64,000 nt of DNA from Pogostemon cablin. Taxonomy: Eukaryota; Streptophyta; Magnoliopsida; Lamiales; Lamiaceae. The notes beneath the pieces are model-generated. The model was not told where the DNA came from. It did no database searches and saw nothing but the letters and a program-made list of their open reading frames with translations. Each line of letters starts with the position of its first letter. The stretch's first letter is position 1. A program made the translations under genes and the position numbers. Below are positions 26,601-39,630 of this stretch, piece after piece. The stretch spans positions 499,820-563,819 of the forward strand of contig CM042998.1 in NCBI GenBank assembly GCA_023678885.1, in the 5' to 3' direction.

Positions 26601-29600
26601 CAGACCTGTGGGCACACCGTTGGAAAAGAATTGGAAAAACAAGATTAAAGAAGAAGAGCATTCTGAGGACAGGGAGATATCAGAGGTTGGTTGGAAAATT
26701 GATATATTTGTCCCTAACTCGGCCTGACATCTCGTATGCTGTAAGTTTAGTAAGCCAGTACATGCACTCACCTACTACTAGACACATGGAGGCAGTAAAT
26801 CATATCTTGAGGTATCTCAAAGGTACTGTAGGAAAAGGTTTGATTTTTCTTAAGAATGAGAGTAGAAAAATTGAAGGATTTGTCGATGCTGATTGGGCTG
26901 GAGGAGAGGATTGCAAGTCCACCTCAGGGTATTGTACCAAGCTGTGGGGTAACTTAGTCACTTGGAGAAGTAAAAAACAAACAGTAGTGGCAAGAAGTAG
27001 TGCAGAAGCTGAATTCCGTGCAATTGCACAGGGAATTTGTGAAGTTATTTGGTTGGATAGATTGTTACAAGACTTGAGAATCACTGCTTGTTCTCCTACT
27101 AAATTATATAGTGACAGCAAATCTGCCATCAGCATAGTGAACAATCCAGTTGAGCATGATCGAATGAAACATGTCAGAATTGATCAAATTTTTATTAAAA
27201 ATGAAATAGAGGAAGCATTGACCTATGCTACATCCCTACTCAAGCACAAGAGGCAGATGTTCTAACTAAAAGTTTACCAAGGCCGAATCATGAAAAACTT
27301 CTTGTCAAGCTCGGAATGCAAGACATCTATTCCTGAGCTTGAGGGGGAGTGTTGGAAAGAACCAGCTGTATTCCATTGTTTGATTAGATTAGATTTTAAT
27401 TATCTAAATTAGGAGAATATGCAAGAGTAAAATTAGGGGTAATTGTCAATTTTTTCCTATATTATGCCATGAGATTGGCTCACATAATTGTATATAATTC
27501 TGACCTAGTAATGAAAATTCTCAAGGAAGAATTATTCCAAACACACCAGTCTTGTTTCACTCTTTTCATTGCAAATATATAAATGAAAGATATAGTTTTT
27601 GTAAACATTTCAAGCCCTTTGCTCAGGAGCTCATGACCTGCTGAAAAGACATCAAAGCCCAAAAACAAATTTTGCCACAATAAAACTACACAAACCTTCA
27701 AAAACATACTTGGCCTCCTTAAGTTTCATAACTACTCAAAATTTTAACGAATGAATATCCATTTTCTTAAAGATTAGGTTAACAAGTTATCTTCTTGAAT
27801 AATTATATTAAAAAAATAATTAAAAAAACCCATTGTCTTTATGTGTAGTAGAGAAAATTTTAGTTAGATGGTTAGAAGCAAACCTGTATCATTTCCAGCA
27901 GCTGAATAATCAAGTTCCTGCAGCACACACAGATCGTTTCCAAAATCTGATTAAAATTCAGAAACAAAAAGGAATTACAAGGTTCTATAAAAAAAATAAT
28001 AGCAGGCTGACTATCAAATTCTAACAAGCTTTAGTGCATCTTATCATATGCAATAAAACTGCAATCTTCTTATTTTGAACTAAGGATTCTAGATTGCTAA
28101 TACTCCCAGGGTCAACAATCAGTCAAAATGAGGACAAACTTGGACAAGGTTTGTATCAAATCAAATTGCAACCATTTAAGTGAAGTAATTAGAATAATGA
28201 AAATGTTCAGAAGTTGTAAGCAAGAAGAGTCTACTAACATCTCGATCGAGGAGAAGATCATAACCAGAAAACTCTGCATCTCTCATATTAAGTTCATAAG
28301 CTTCAGAATGTTCAAGATTTCCAGAATCATTCATGATGCCATCATGAAGTGTGTCTTCCAGCCCTGGGCATGAAAATTCTACTTCTTGCAGTTTTTTAGA
28401 CATAGTTCCACAAGTTTCACCCTCAGTGTGATATTCATGGTTAGCGTTGAAGATCAGCTCAGCAGCAGCAGCAATCTGTCTACCATCCTCAAGTTTAGTT
28501 TCATTCTCCCCCATAGCATACCCATCCTTCTCGCCAACTTCATTTATAGCAATTGCTTCTCCATTGTCAAGATCAGCATAATCCAGCTCAACTGAGAGAT
28601 CTTTCTTCTGATCAGAAACAATCGCTGCCTCTGTATTAGTAACAGCATTTGCTTCTAAAGAAGATGTCCGAACCATAGCATCTAAATCATTATCCAAACC
28701 ACCCGTAACACGTCCAGTAGAGTCAGACGGCTCAACCATAAGAACCGGGGGACTTGCTACACTCACATAATCAACTTCTGGCTTATTTTCACTCAGAAGA
28801 GGATTCACCCCGGGCTCAGCTCTCTCATTGTGGGCCACAATAAAAGGTTCATCATTTAACCCCTGATCACTTATTTCTACAGTATTGGTCTTATCAGGCC
28901 CAACATCATCTTCCATATTATGTTTATACTTTGGAGAAGTTAAATGTAATTCAGCCACAGTTTCAACAGATTTTTCATAGTACGTAGCCAAGTCCGGGTT
29001 AATCATAGTTTCTGAGGGAACACCATTTTCATCATTTTGGAAAGGCAACCTTGGTTCGGTCATAATTTGAAGAGAAACATCATTCACTTCACCATGGGAG
29101 ACCCTGATTTGACTCAAATCATACACCCGACAATGCAAGGATGCCAAATCAACTGACATGCCTGCAAACAAAGATAATAACTTGATTACCTCAGCAGTTC
29201 CTGGTTGAACAAAGATCTACAAATAAGGCAGGAAAATTTTAACTAACATAAAATTATAAATGCTTCACTCAAAACAGCAAACAACTAAATGAATAGGTAG
29301 TAGATTAGAAAAGTAACTATAAAAAATGCTTAATGAAGGTGAATAACAAATCAAATGCAAGTAAATAGCTAGCAAAACATTGTACACGCACAACTGCACA
29401 AGGTAATAAAATAATTGGAGATCAGAAGGTAAAGTGTTGATGTTAGAAACTCACCCATGAGTACAGGTTGGAGAAAAATTTCGTCCTCCATGTGCTGGTT
29501 CTGAATCATTGATATTTCAGGGAGCGTGCATGGGGCTTTCTTTCTAACACGGCGTATGTCTTCCGTGTGAGTCAGCTGTTGTCGTATTGTGCTATCAAGG

Positions 29601-32600
29601 AATTGAGATAACATAAATTTTTAACTGTAAAGCATATATGGACAAGAATCCAAAATATTTTTAGCCAAAATACTAAGTTAAAGTGCTTGATATCATCCCT
29701 AAGCTACAGAATTAATTAGGGCAGATACAGAGGATAGCCATTTTCTAGCATTAAATGCAGAATAAAATAAAGATAAAGTGCACTAAACTTGTGTAGGGAG
29801 GGATCCTAATCAGGAATAATAAAGAAAGGATAATATTAAAACAGTTACACAATCATTTCCAGACTTCCAAGACTAAAGAACGAATAGCATGCTATGGGCA
29901 TTATCTCATTTTTTTAAGGCATTAATTACTCTATCCAGCTCGCAAAATGCTGAAACATTAATACACGCATTAAAATTTTAATGGTATATGAGGAATGAGG
30001 AAGAACATACTCGCCGTGCAGAACCATGGTGTCATCCATAAGCACCTTTCTTTTAGGAGCACTGGACCTAGGAGCAGAACGAGTACGCTTCATGGATGTT
30101 ACCTCAGAAATAGGAGGTGTAGGCCTCACTTTCAAAATCGAAGACCTTTTTCCAACTGAGATAACAAATTGTCATCAATCCACAAACTATTAAAGGGAAA
30201 TGCAATTAAAGAACATATTAACTCAATGACACGAAGGAAACCTAGTCCTGATATTTATAAAGGAGGAAGTCTGATATACCTAAAATAGAAGACAGCAAAT
30301 CATCATCATTTGGAACTGATTCTATTGTTTGTTTAGCACGGACGTGTCTTGAAGATTCAACTGAATTCAGACTCTGTTCAGTTAGTGTACTTTCAGTAAA
30401 ACTACGCTTTCTGCCTGCAGCAGTTTTGCTCCCAGCATCACCTTCATCAAGCCCCTGAACATACACAGGACTACTCTCCATTATCATGCCTACATCCAAG
30501 TCCATATGGCCTGCTGGTACTGACAGTAGCTTTTCAGGAACAGGCATCTCAGATTGAGAAGGATTATTCAGATTCACAACAAGTCTGTCCCGTGTGTTTG
30601 TAGCATGTACCAGACCATCAGCATCACTAGTAGCCATCCGAATATCTTCACCTGATGCACGTTCTTGTACTTCTTTTATCCTCAAATTTTGTTCCGAGTC
30701 ACCATTTATGTGTACTTCACCTGAAATATTAAATGCACCCATGAAATATAGGCCATCAATATAGAATCAAAAATCATCACATCTGAGCCCATGAATTTAA
30801 TACGTTAGATGAGCATATTAATTTTATTTTCTAAAGTGGGGTGAGGGCAATGGGGATTGAACCGCAGACCTTGCTCCATAAAAGGGGAAACTGATACCAC
30901 TGAGCCGCAAGGCTAGTGGTATGCCTAAATTTTTACTTAAGCATATATTATTTCACATTTCCCAAAGTTAACAGTTGTAATTTACATGTACTGGATCTGC
31001 ATTGCTTACATAATAGAGGTAAGAAATAATTCATCAAGACTTTCCACTAAAATAGCGAACTAAATGAACTTCACATAGAAACTGAGACATAATAGATTAT
31101 GTTAATTGCAACTGGCAACAGGATATAAGATTAAGTCCCTTAGACAAAGTATTTGATAAGAGACGAGATATGTACTAAAGAGAAAAATTGTCACTTATTA
31201 CGGGATTTCCTTGCCATAAATTTGCATGTAAGATGGACAAACCTAAATCTGCTGTCTCTTCTCTTCCATCCATGGCTACAAAATTAATATCAGATAACAG
31301 AGCAACATCAGTTGACCTGCTAACTTCAGGTATTGTCGCATCAGTATTTTCCTGGATGGAACTACATGGCCTTAAAACCATAGTTTCAGAATGTGCCTCT
31401 CTTTCATGAGCATCAAGATTGAAAGCTCTGAAACCTGTGGTTCCCTGAAATGCTTGATTTTCAGGAATCTCTACAAAACTAACTTGGTTTTCTGAAACTA
31501 ATTCTGATCCCCCACAACAGGATTTCTGCTGATTACCAGCAAGATTTCTAGAATCTTCATCAGTGAGAGGTGCTAAATCATTGGCTGATACATCTCTAAT
31601 AACTTGCCCGTCAGTGTTTGCTAAACCAGAAACTCCAGAAGCACTTTTGTCTAAACCAATATCATTAGGAGCTTGATGATTACAGCACGTTTCATTAACT
31701 GGGAGAAAACATGTTTCATCTTCATTAACAGCTTCAGCTGGTGCATCTTCCAGTAATGATACATCAGATGCCTTGATGATATCATTAGTGAATCCTGTAG
31801 CTGGTATTATGGATTCAATTTTTCCTAAAAAAAATGAATAATTGTTTCAATTACTGGTGAAGATTGCTTTAAACAACTAAATTCAGTATTATCTTTAACA
31901 GGAAATTAACCTTGTGGAGTTGAATCATTGACCTCCAATCCACCTGAGAGATACCCATTCTCCTTAGATAGCACCTGAGCTGCTGCATCAGAAATTGTAT
32001 CATATTGAGGGCACCAGTTTGCATCTTGTTCATCCAGAGGAGCTTTATTTACATTTTCCCTAATGGTTGATGCCATTAAATGGTACTCTGATTCAAGATG
32101 GTCATCACATGCAGAAGCATCTTGAACATTAGATAAATTTGGTTCTTCAACCAGTCCAGGAGTGCTAGGAGCATGTGCATAGTCCATGACATCATCAAGT
32201 TCATCAACATTATCTCCCTGCGAGATCAATAATTATTAAATGAATGCAGATTTACATTCTCATTTTTGGTAGTGTGATCCAGATGACATTATGGAGGGGG
32301 GTGGGGGGGTGGGGTGGGGGGTTGGGTCAATATATCTTTGTGGAGGGATTAAATGAAAAGGAAAATAAATAAATCGAAACATCCAAGGTCATGGTAAATG
32401 ATTAAGCGTGAATTGCGGCCTCAAATATCCCAAGTACTAACCATGGCTACAGAATTAGCAGCTGTGTCTTCAGGCTGTTGATTTTGCTTGAGAGTCAATC
32501 CTGGTCCTAAAGAGGCCGAGGGATCAACCCTGAAATCCGAAACAGAATAGACTGAGATAAGTATTCTTTAGATATTATGAAGAATTCATAGACTGGGATA

Positions 32601-35600
32601 CGAACCCTAGCCATTCCAGCTAATAGCGTGATGCAAAATACTTAGACAGTACAGAACAAACATATATTAAAAGACTACTTAATACACACAAATTCCATTA
32701 AATAAAACAAAATTAGTATCAAACTCATGCAGATAAGGACGCATATAATGTAGCTTTACAAGATAATGGAACATGCATAATATTTCTATTCCTTCTTCCG
32801 TTCTTTGATAAGCAGAGCATTATTTTTCTTGCTTATCCTTAGGGATTTGTGTTAGCCAGGCAAGCAAATGATTTAATGAATGGATCAACTACTCTTAAAA
32901 AAATAAATGAAATGAGGATCGAGAGTTGAGACAGAAAGATTGCATCGCAATAAGTTAATGTCCACATATTTGGGTCAAAATTGCTACTTTATGAACTACA
33001 TTCAGACTATTCAGTATAATAACAAAGTATAACATAACCTACACAACATGATTCATGACAAATGAAACTCCCAAAATCCAAAAAATAAGGAAACAACCAG
33101 TGAAGTCATAAAAGTCTAAAGTGAAGCCAACCTCTCATCATTAGTACGTTCTTCGGCCCCAATTTTTCCCAAAAATAGATCCTGCATCGAATTGTCAATA
33201 AGAAACCACTAGCAAAAGTGGACATTTTAAAATTTAACAATATTAGCCAACAAGGATGACACTCAGTACCTGACCGCTCCAATAGTCCAAAATTAGTCAC
33301 AAAATTTCTAAATAGCTTAGGAGTGTCATGTGAAATAGGATAGAAATAAAACATAATAGAAACATCAATAATATACCTCATCCAGGTCCAATCCAGACAT
33401 ATCGCCATCACCAAATCTCTCTGAAAACAGCAGGATGTAACTTAATGGAAAAAAATATAAGAACTTCAATTAATAACTATTTAAATCTTCTAACAATCAT
33501 CCTATATTTATGTAAAAAATGCTTCAGCTTTTCACAGTGCACATTAGATAAGACATCACCAATAGCAGCCTATGCATAACAAGCCAAATAATTTTTTTTT
33601 AAAAAAAAAAGCACTAACCATCCAGCCCAAACTTCGATGTTGAGTAACTGACACCCTCCATGGTGTCTTGAAGGGTGATTTGATCCCTCGAACTAATGTG
33701 ATGATCAACATAATTACTGAAAATCGCACATTAGCAAGTTAGACTGGTTTAAATGAAAAAAACATGCAAGAAAATATAGAGAATGTTTAAACACAATATC
33801 ATACAACGTATTAGCAGACACTTGAGGAATGTATGAACCAACTGATTCTATTATCTCCAAGATTCTTTCTATCATTTTACTATGTTCCTTAGTTAGGCCA
33901 AACTCTTGCATTCAACGAAAAGTCAATTAGTCAATTATCTATATAACCTGAAATCTTGTATCATGTCCTGAGAGAGCTTTTGCATATGTGCTGTATGAAA
34001 ATTGCAAACTAGTAGACCTCAATACTAATTAGGTAACAAATATTTACCAGTGCACAACTTATACCTTCATACAAATTGATAAATAAAAAATAGCCTGAAC
34101 ATATATACCCCTGGAAAATGTCGCTATCTGGCAGCTCAAAGTCATCAAGATCGAACTTTTCCGGTAAAGTGATAGAGTGATATGGTGCCTTTGACTCTTC
34201 TGGGGGTAAATCTACAGCAGTAGAGCGAAAAGCTTGCTTGACTTTGAGCAAAGCCTCACTGCAATCGTCAAAGAGGTAGTTCACCTTTTTATTGTAGATT
34301 CTCACAACACCGAGGAGAAGATGGCTTGACAAACGAAGTGCAATTGGAACATCGGGACTAAGAATTGAGTCTGTAAAACATAAGCATAAGCAGAATAAGT
34401 AATAATCACAACAAATTGAAAAGACTCGAAAGAAGAAAGGTTACATAGAGACTCTGTTTGTAAGAGTAGCAGTAGAACCAATCACGAGTCAGTTTTCTAT
34501 GTCTTTCAGGGCCAGAGATACGATTCAGATTAATTTGTGATTAGACTCTACAACTATTCTTACAAATGAAGTCCTCATATTACCTACTGGGGAATGTGAG
34601 TGAAACAATATGATGAAAATTTGAGCAAATTTGAGAGCTTTCCAACTAAACATGGTGTGCAGTTAAAACTCACAGAGATCAATTCTTTCATCGAATATCT
34701 TGGAGCTCAAAGAAGTATGGAAAAATCAATGAAGCAGACACAGCATTATTTTCCATATGAGTCTTATCTCTCAATCACTAAAGTATAATAGATGACATTG
34801 CGTATTTTCTTTGGCTTCAGGAGAACTGAGACAGGCACCAACAACTCCTTCATCATTTCTAATATATTTAAAAATACAATTGAAATCTATAAATTTAAAT
34901 GTCATGGATAAGGATTCATCTTATCAGCTGCGCGGAAAGGCAATCTATTATGAAGCCAAGGGAAGATTTGAGGCATTAAATGTTGAATTGACACGTGGGA
35001 TTTAGATTCGCCAGAGTAGTGATTCAGCTTTGGACCTTTAAGCAGACACATCAAAAGGCATATAGCATCTGAAGGAACGGTAACGCAACATGTAAAAAAA
35101 AAAAACTTAATGCTTGCTCAATTGGGTTATAAAGTCAAAATATTCCAGCCCATTGCTGATTTAATCATTAATCTAATTTCATACGAAGATCACAGGAGAA
35201 GAAAACTAAATTGTGTAAATCATCTTACTTAATCCCTAGTTATTGATATTAATTGAGCTATTATATAAACAAACACCAAATGCTAAAGCAAATCGCCAAA
35301 TCAATACACGTATTCTCATTATCAATATCAGAGCAAGCTGAGATCCCCTTATTTACATGAACACCAGTCTTGCCATAACTTTTCCACCCACCTACAAGTG
35401 GGATTGCATGTTCATGAGAGTACTAGTTCGACGGCAAGGATATTCCATATGGCATTTTTAAGTAAACTATAAGCAAATGAAGCAAAATTTTTAAGAAAGA
35501 CTTAAGTTCATGCTGATAAAACTAAAACTTACCTACTGAAACTCCAATATCAGTATCTGCAACCTGATTCTTCCGAAGCTTACGCTCCAAGTGTGCTGCT

Positions 35601-35656
35601 ATCCAAATAGTCCCCAACGGACCCTTTTTCGCTAATATGAACTGTGAATAGAACAT
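23654..35656 (-). CDS. SYN4: Cohesin alpha-kleisin RAD21/SCC1 (SYN4-like)
   Basis: Kleisin subunit that closes the SMC1-SMC3 cohesin ring on chromatin and is cut by separase. Sixteen exons, right to left: 35533-35656, 34109-34370, 33619-33716, 33377-33420, 33132-33181, 32442-32529, 31911-32217, 31243-31824, 30280-30720, 30011-30155, 29455-29591, 28239-29161, 27884-27917, 24287-24395, 23970-24099, 23654-23752. They join in frame to about 1190 residues, somewhat longer than Arabidopsis SYN4 (about 1030 from memory). The N-terminus MFYSQFILAKKGPLGTIWIA is the conserved SMC3-binding Rad21/Rec8 domain. Central hallmarks are VLMDDTMVLHGD and TIRQQLTHTEDIRRVRKKAP. The C-terminal winged helix is in exons 15-16 (RKEASRMFFETL; HVEQRNPFDDI). 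Exon 13 is only 34 bases. The long acidic middle is poorly conserved, as in the family. Intact despite a Copia remnant in intron 13. Confidence 0.93.
25165..27543 (+). mobile_element. 5'-truncated, frameshifted Ty1/Copia retrotransposon in RAD21 intron 13
   Basis: Copia remnant on the strand opposite to the host gene. Homology begins near 25165-25260 with the end of the integrase domain (DPRAHKCVFVGYSPTQK). The reverse transcriptase follows from about 25840 to 26640, with KWVFTLKYKADGEIERYKAR, AFLNG and the catalytic YADD at about 26396. RNase H follows in another frame from 26687 (LVGKLIYL, then ADWAG, SSAEAE, then DSKSA). Frameshifts lie near 25275, 26685 and 27236. A polypurine tract (gagggggag, 27341-27349) precedes the 3' LTR. 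Gag, protease, most of the integrase and the 5' LTR are missing, so the copy is dead. Confidence 0.92.
27350..27543 (+). repeat. 3' LTR of the Copia remnant
   Basis: Starts TGTTGGAAAGAACC directly after the polypurine tract and plausibly ends ATTATTCCAAACA, giving TG...CA ends and matching terminal TGTTGGAA / TTCCAAACA. About 194 bp. The right border is inferred because no second LTR is available for comparison. Confidence 0.65.
30830..30925. repeat. tRNA-like, possibly SINE-derived sequence in RAD21 intron 8
   Basis: The stretch gattgaaccgcagaccttgc ... gataccactgagccgc resembles the tRNA-related head that many plant SINEs carry. No poly(A) tail or target duplication was found, so this is only a suggestion. 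Confidence 0.3.
32293..32327 (+). repeat. G-rich tract in RAD21 intron 6
   Basis: Five or more closely spaced G runs of three to seven bases on the plus strand, so C-rich in the RAD21 transcript. It could form a G-quadruplex in DNA, but it may be no more than a low-complexity repeat. Confidence 0.6.
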
Positions 35657-38361
35657 TTCTCCTTTCTCCCTCTTTCAATCCCAATTCACAATTATTTTAC
35701 ACTTAAAAGAACAGCAAACAATTTATCTTCTAAGTTTTCAATCTATGTACTTATACAACATTCAAAACCCTAAATTGCAGCACCTAATAGATATAAAACG
35801 CAAGTTTAATTTGGAAATATAATCAAGAACCCAGCTTTTCACCTCAATGAGGACCCCCATGTAAAATCAAACTGGACGCACATTCAATTCTCATTCCCAG
35901 CTCTAACCGCGAACATCCAAACCCTAGATTCCACATAAAACTAGATTACCTCGCGCAAAGTCAATACAAACTCCCAAAGCCAAAACTTTTCTAGAAGAAC
36001 ACCAAATTATCAGCTGAAGATACCCCAATTGAACACCAGAAGCTTCAATTCCATCTAAGATCGAAGCAGGAGAGTAGTGTACGACGGCAGTTGCCAATGA
36101 AGAGACGCATGCACAAAATTGATCTGTATTCACAGGAAGAGAGAGAAAGTATACACAGAAAGAGAGAGAAAGTAACTAGAGCGAGAGGGAAGCTTGAAAA
36201 TTTTGAGTAATCACTAATCTGTGAAATCTCCTTGTTTCTTGATCACGAAATCATTTTCGAGAGTTCAAAAGCAAAAGAGAAGCGCCTTTTTGGCCCGCAA
36301 ATAATTCGGGCTGTTCGAAACGGGCGTAGAGGTACAAATTCACGGTCTAGATTCTAGATTAATCCTAGTGGACGGTCTAGATTTGATGACAGCCGATCTA
36401 TAAACATAGTCAAAGCTGAATTACTACAAAATTAAACTATTTTAATCTTCATTCTTGATTTCTTTCACGCAATTATTAGTGCAATTCTTATTTGATGGAT
36501 GAAATTATTTCATAATAATTTTGATAAAATTGCTGTAAAGTCAAAATATTAGATATTGAGTTATTTATTTAGACATATATAGGACAGATGATAACATCAT
36601 AAAATAAGTTTAAACATATTGAAATGCATTTATTAATCTCTTTGAATTCTTAAATTAACTCAACATTTATAGTATTATTGGATTTGCAGAATAAATTCGT
36701 GACAACAATCAAGTTTAAACATTAGATTAGAAACTGAAGCTTTCATTTTGAGTTAAGTACGCATGATTATGAATGACTAAAAATAAATGCAAGTATTTTA
36801 TGAGATTGTCATATTTAGAGAAAGAAGTAATGTACAATTTATAATTGTAGAAAGAAAAGGATTTCGTACTTCCTTATGAATTGAGTCATTTGCTTTTTGT
36901 ACACTAAAAACAAATTCACTCAAAATTTACAAAACATTTTCAAGAGAAGAAGAGATGATCTAGTATGTGAAATTTGAAATCATGAAAACGTTTCCTTCTT
37001 TAAGTATAAAATCACATGAATTAATTACCTGCAACAGAAAATATTGAGAAACTAAGTAATCTAGGGTTGAAACTCATTGAAAGGAGAAAAAGTTAATTAT
37101 TGATATTCAAGTTTTCGGAGTTTTTTTTTCACTAATTTTATTTTGGAGAAAGCTCATATTTGATAACACCCCTCTCCCTCCATATTCTATTTAAACATGT
37201 GTATTGTTAGGGGTTTAAATTGTAAAGGGGCACGGTGTATCGGAAGCTTGACTCTTTTATTTTACATTTTCAAATGGTTTAAAAAACTTCCAATCAAATT
37301 TTCCTCTTGCTGCAGATTCTTTCTTAAATTTAGAAAGAGTGGAACAAAAAGAGAATCACTTTATGTAAGCTTAAAAAGTTAATTAATTAAGCAATCATAT
37401 TTAAAATCAATCAACAGATTAATCACTTTGGAGAATTAACTACGCCCCCAAAGTTGTTCCATCGTCCATCCCATGTCACATCAATACAAAAAATTAGTAC
37501 TTCACGTCTTTTCGACTTAATAAATTAGTTTCAGAAAAATAGTCATAATTTTAGAAGGAAAAAAAAAATCTAATAATACACAATTAAGAATTACTTTCAA
37601 GTTTGATTTAATTACTATCGGAAAATAAACAAATTTACTCAAATTGTGTACATGCTTATGACGTAGTCAATAGTCATGCATTATTCTCATCTTAGCTTCT
37701 GTCTTTTCACCAAGAAATCAAAATCCTAACTTGATTTCATTCTCATTTCATATTACATTAATACTAATTTTAAAACTCTACCAACCCTAAGCCAACCTAA
37801 TTTAGAACATATAACAAAATCCTGAAAAATGTCACAATTGATAGTTATTTTAAATTAAAAAAATATTTGAAAAATGTCACATTTTGACATATTTGTCATT
37901 TGAATAATGTATAGTTGTATGTATGCTTGCATATAGGTGACATATAGTGATGCACATTCATTGATTATTACAATATGTATATAATCGCACATATCATTGC
38001 AAGTAAGGCCTTACAAAAAAATTGAGTATGGAGTCACAGTTATTATTTCAAGTGCAGTCACATGAGATACGCATCAATAAATTCTTCGCAAACTTCAGCG
38101 TTGTCTGATTAAAAAATTGATTATTAACATTACAAGTGAGAGAAGAACTTGATATATAAATAAAAATAACAGCTTGATTTACTATGTGGACCATCTGCAG
38201 CAATTATGTAATATATTTCTGGCGAAGCAGGAATTTTTTCTAGAAGAATGGAGAACAAAGGGGTATTACCTGCACTTGAAACAAATAGAATGTCAAGAGA
38301 AGTGGAAACACTCATGTCCAGATAGTAATAGATGCAAGAATAGCAAGAGTTGAATCCTTGC
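35657..38361. other. RAD21 5' flank and gene-poor spacer
   Basis: From 35657 to about 36250 lies the RAD21-like 5' region (CT-rich leader read on minus, with possible 5' UTR introns). From 36300 to 38360 the sequence is AT-rich. I searched it for the remaining V-ATPase H exons (for example a WKGNWF-coding stretch) and did not find them. No other gene seen. Confidence 0.55.
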
Positions 38362-39056
38362 CTCAGGAAAGGCTCATATATATCCTCTTCGGAGAGAGAT
38401 TTATCATGAAACAATTTAGCTCTTTTGGGGTTTGCTACAGTAGCAAAAAAAAGTTTAGCCAGTTGATATAGCAAAAATCAATTGACGAGCACATGCATTG
38501 CGTCACTCACCTGAAAGCAGTTCATCAATCAGAGCTAAAACATATTCCATAGTATTTTCCTTGAATATGTCACGTAAAATGCTCACAAAAACGCGAATGT
38601 AAGATGGACCATCCTGCAACCATTTGTTCAAACTGTCATCCAATGTCTAGTGACGATCTTTTATCAACATGATTCAGTTTATAACAAATTTTGTTCAATT
38701 ATGCTTTAGCACCTAACGTAAGTATGACAAAACAAAATATATATAGAAGACAAATCCATATTAAAATAGACTATTAACAAGAGCAGCAAATTCTATATAA
38801 ACATCTGGAAATCATATTAGCAAACATATTAAACAACATTTATATTCTTTTCATCACACACGAAAAATACAAATTTCTGCCAAAACATATTTGCATCAGT
38901 AATAAGACACTTACATCATCCAGCAACTGAGCCTTGTTATTCTCCGACTTCTTATCATATCTCCGCAAGAGCTGAAGCCCAGTTCCCGAAATCAGTTTAG
39001 TCGTCATATAAGTCTCCCATGGAATATCCCTCCTCAAAACCTTCACACATGAGTAT

Positions 39057-39630
39057 TGTCGTGAGATTTTCGCAGATTATCGAAGTAAGAAACCAAGTTA
39101 GAAACTTAAACATTGAAGGATAGATCCTAATCTATGAATGAAGAAACGAAACGAGAACACGAGGGTTTTTTAGAGTGGTTCGGCTCACTAACGAGCCTAC
39201 ATCCAATATAGAGAGAGTATCTTATTGTTACATAATTGTAGAGGTGATTACACATACAACAAGCTGTAGAGAAGAGCTTATATACAACTCATATGCTAAC
39301 TACCAAAGTTACTGGACCAATCCGCTGCATCAACTTTGAGCTTCCGTTTGATCCATCAAACGGTTACCAAATTGACTGAAACTACTTCCAACTAACAGCT
39401 TATGTATCAAACTTTCCAGCCATATGCTCAACCGCTCCTAACTAATCCGTTTAGCCACCAAACAAACTCCTCAAACTTCCCTGCTCACCTTATGCACCAG
39501 TTGTATCCTTTTGTTGTCATCTTGATTATTTAACCAACATAATGCATCTGATTCTTCTATACATCATGTCCATATGTAATCTAAGACATATGCAAACTTA
39601 ACTATGATTGAATAAGGTTTATTCTTCACA
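39057..39630 (-). repeat. LTR (3' copy in element orientation), 574 bp
   Basis: Near-identical to the copy at 41499-42063, differing by scattered substitutions and one 9-bp indel within the phrase near 39342 (gagcttccgtttgatccatc here). Its outer end touches the AGTAT target duplication beside the V-ATPase exon 2 acceptor. Confidence 0.93.
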
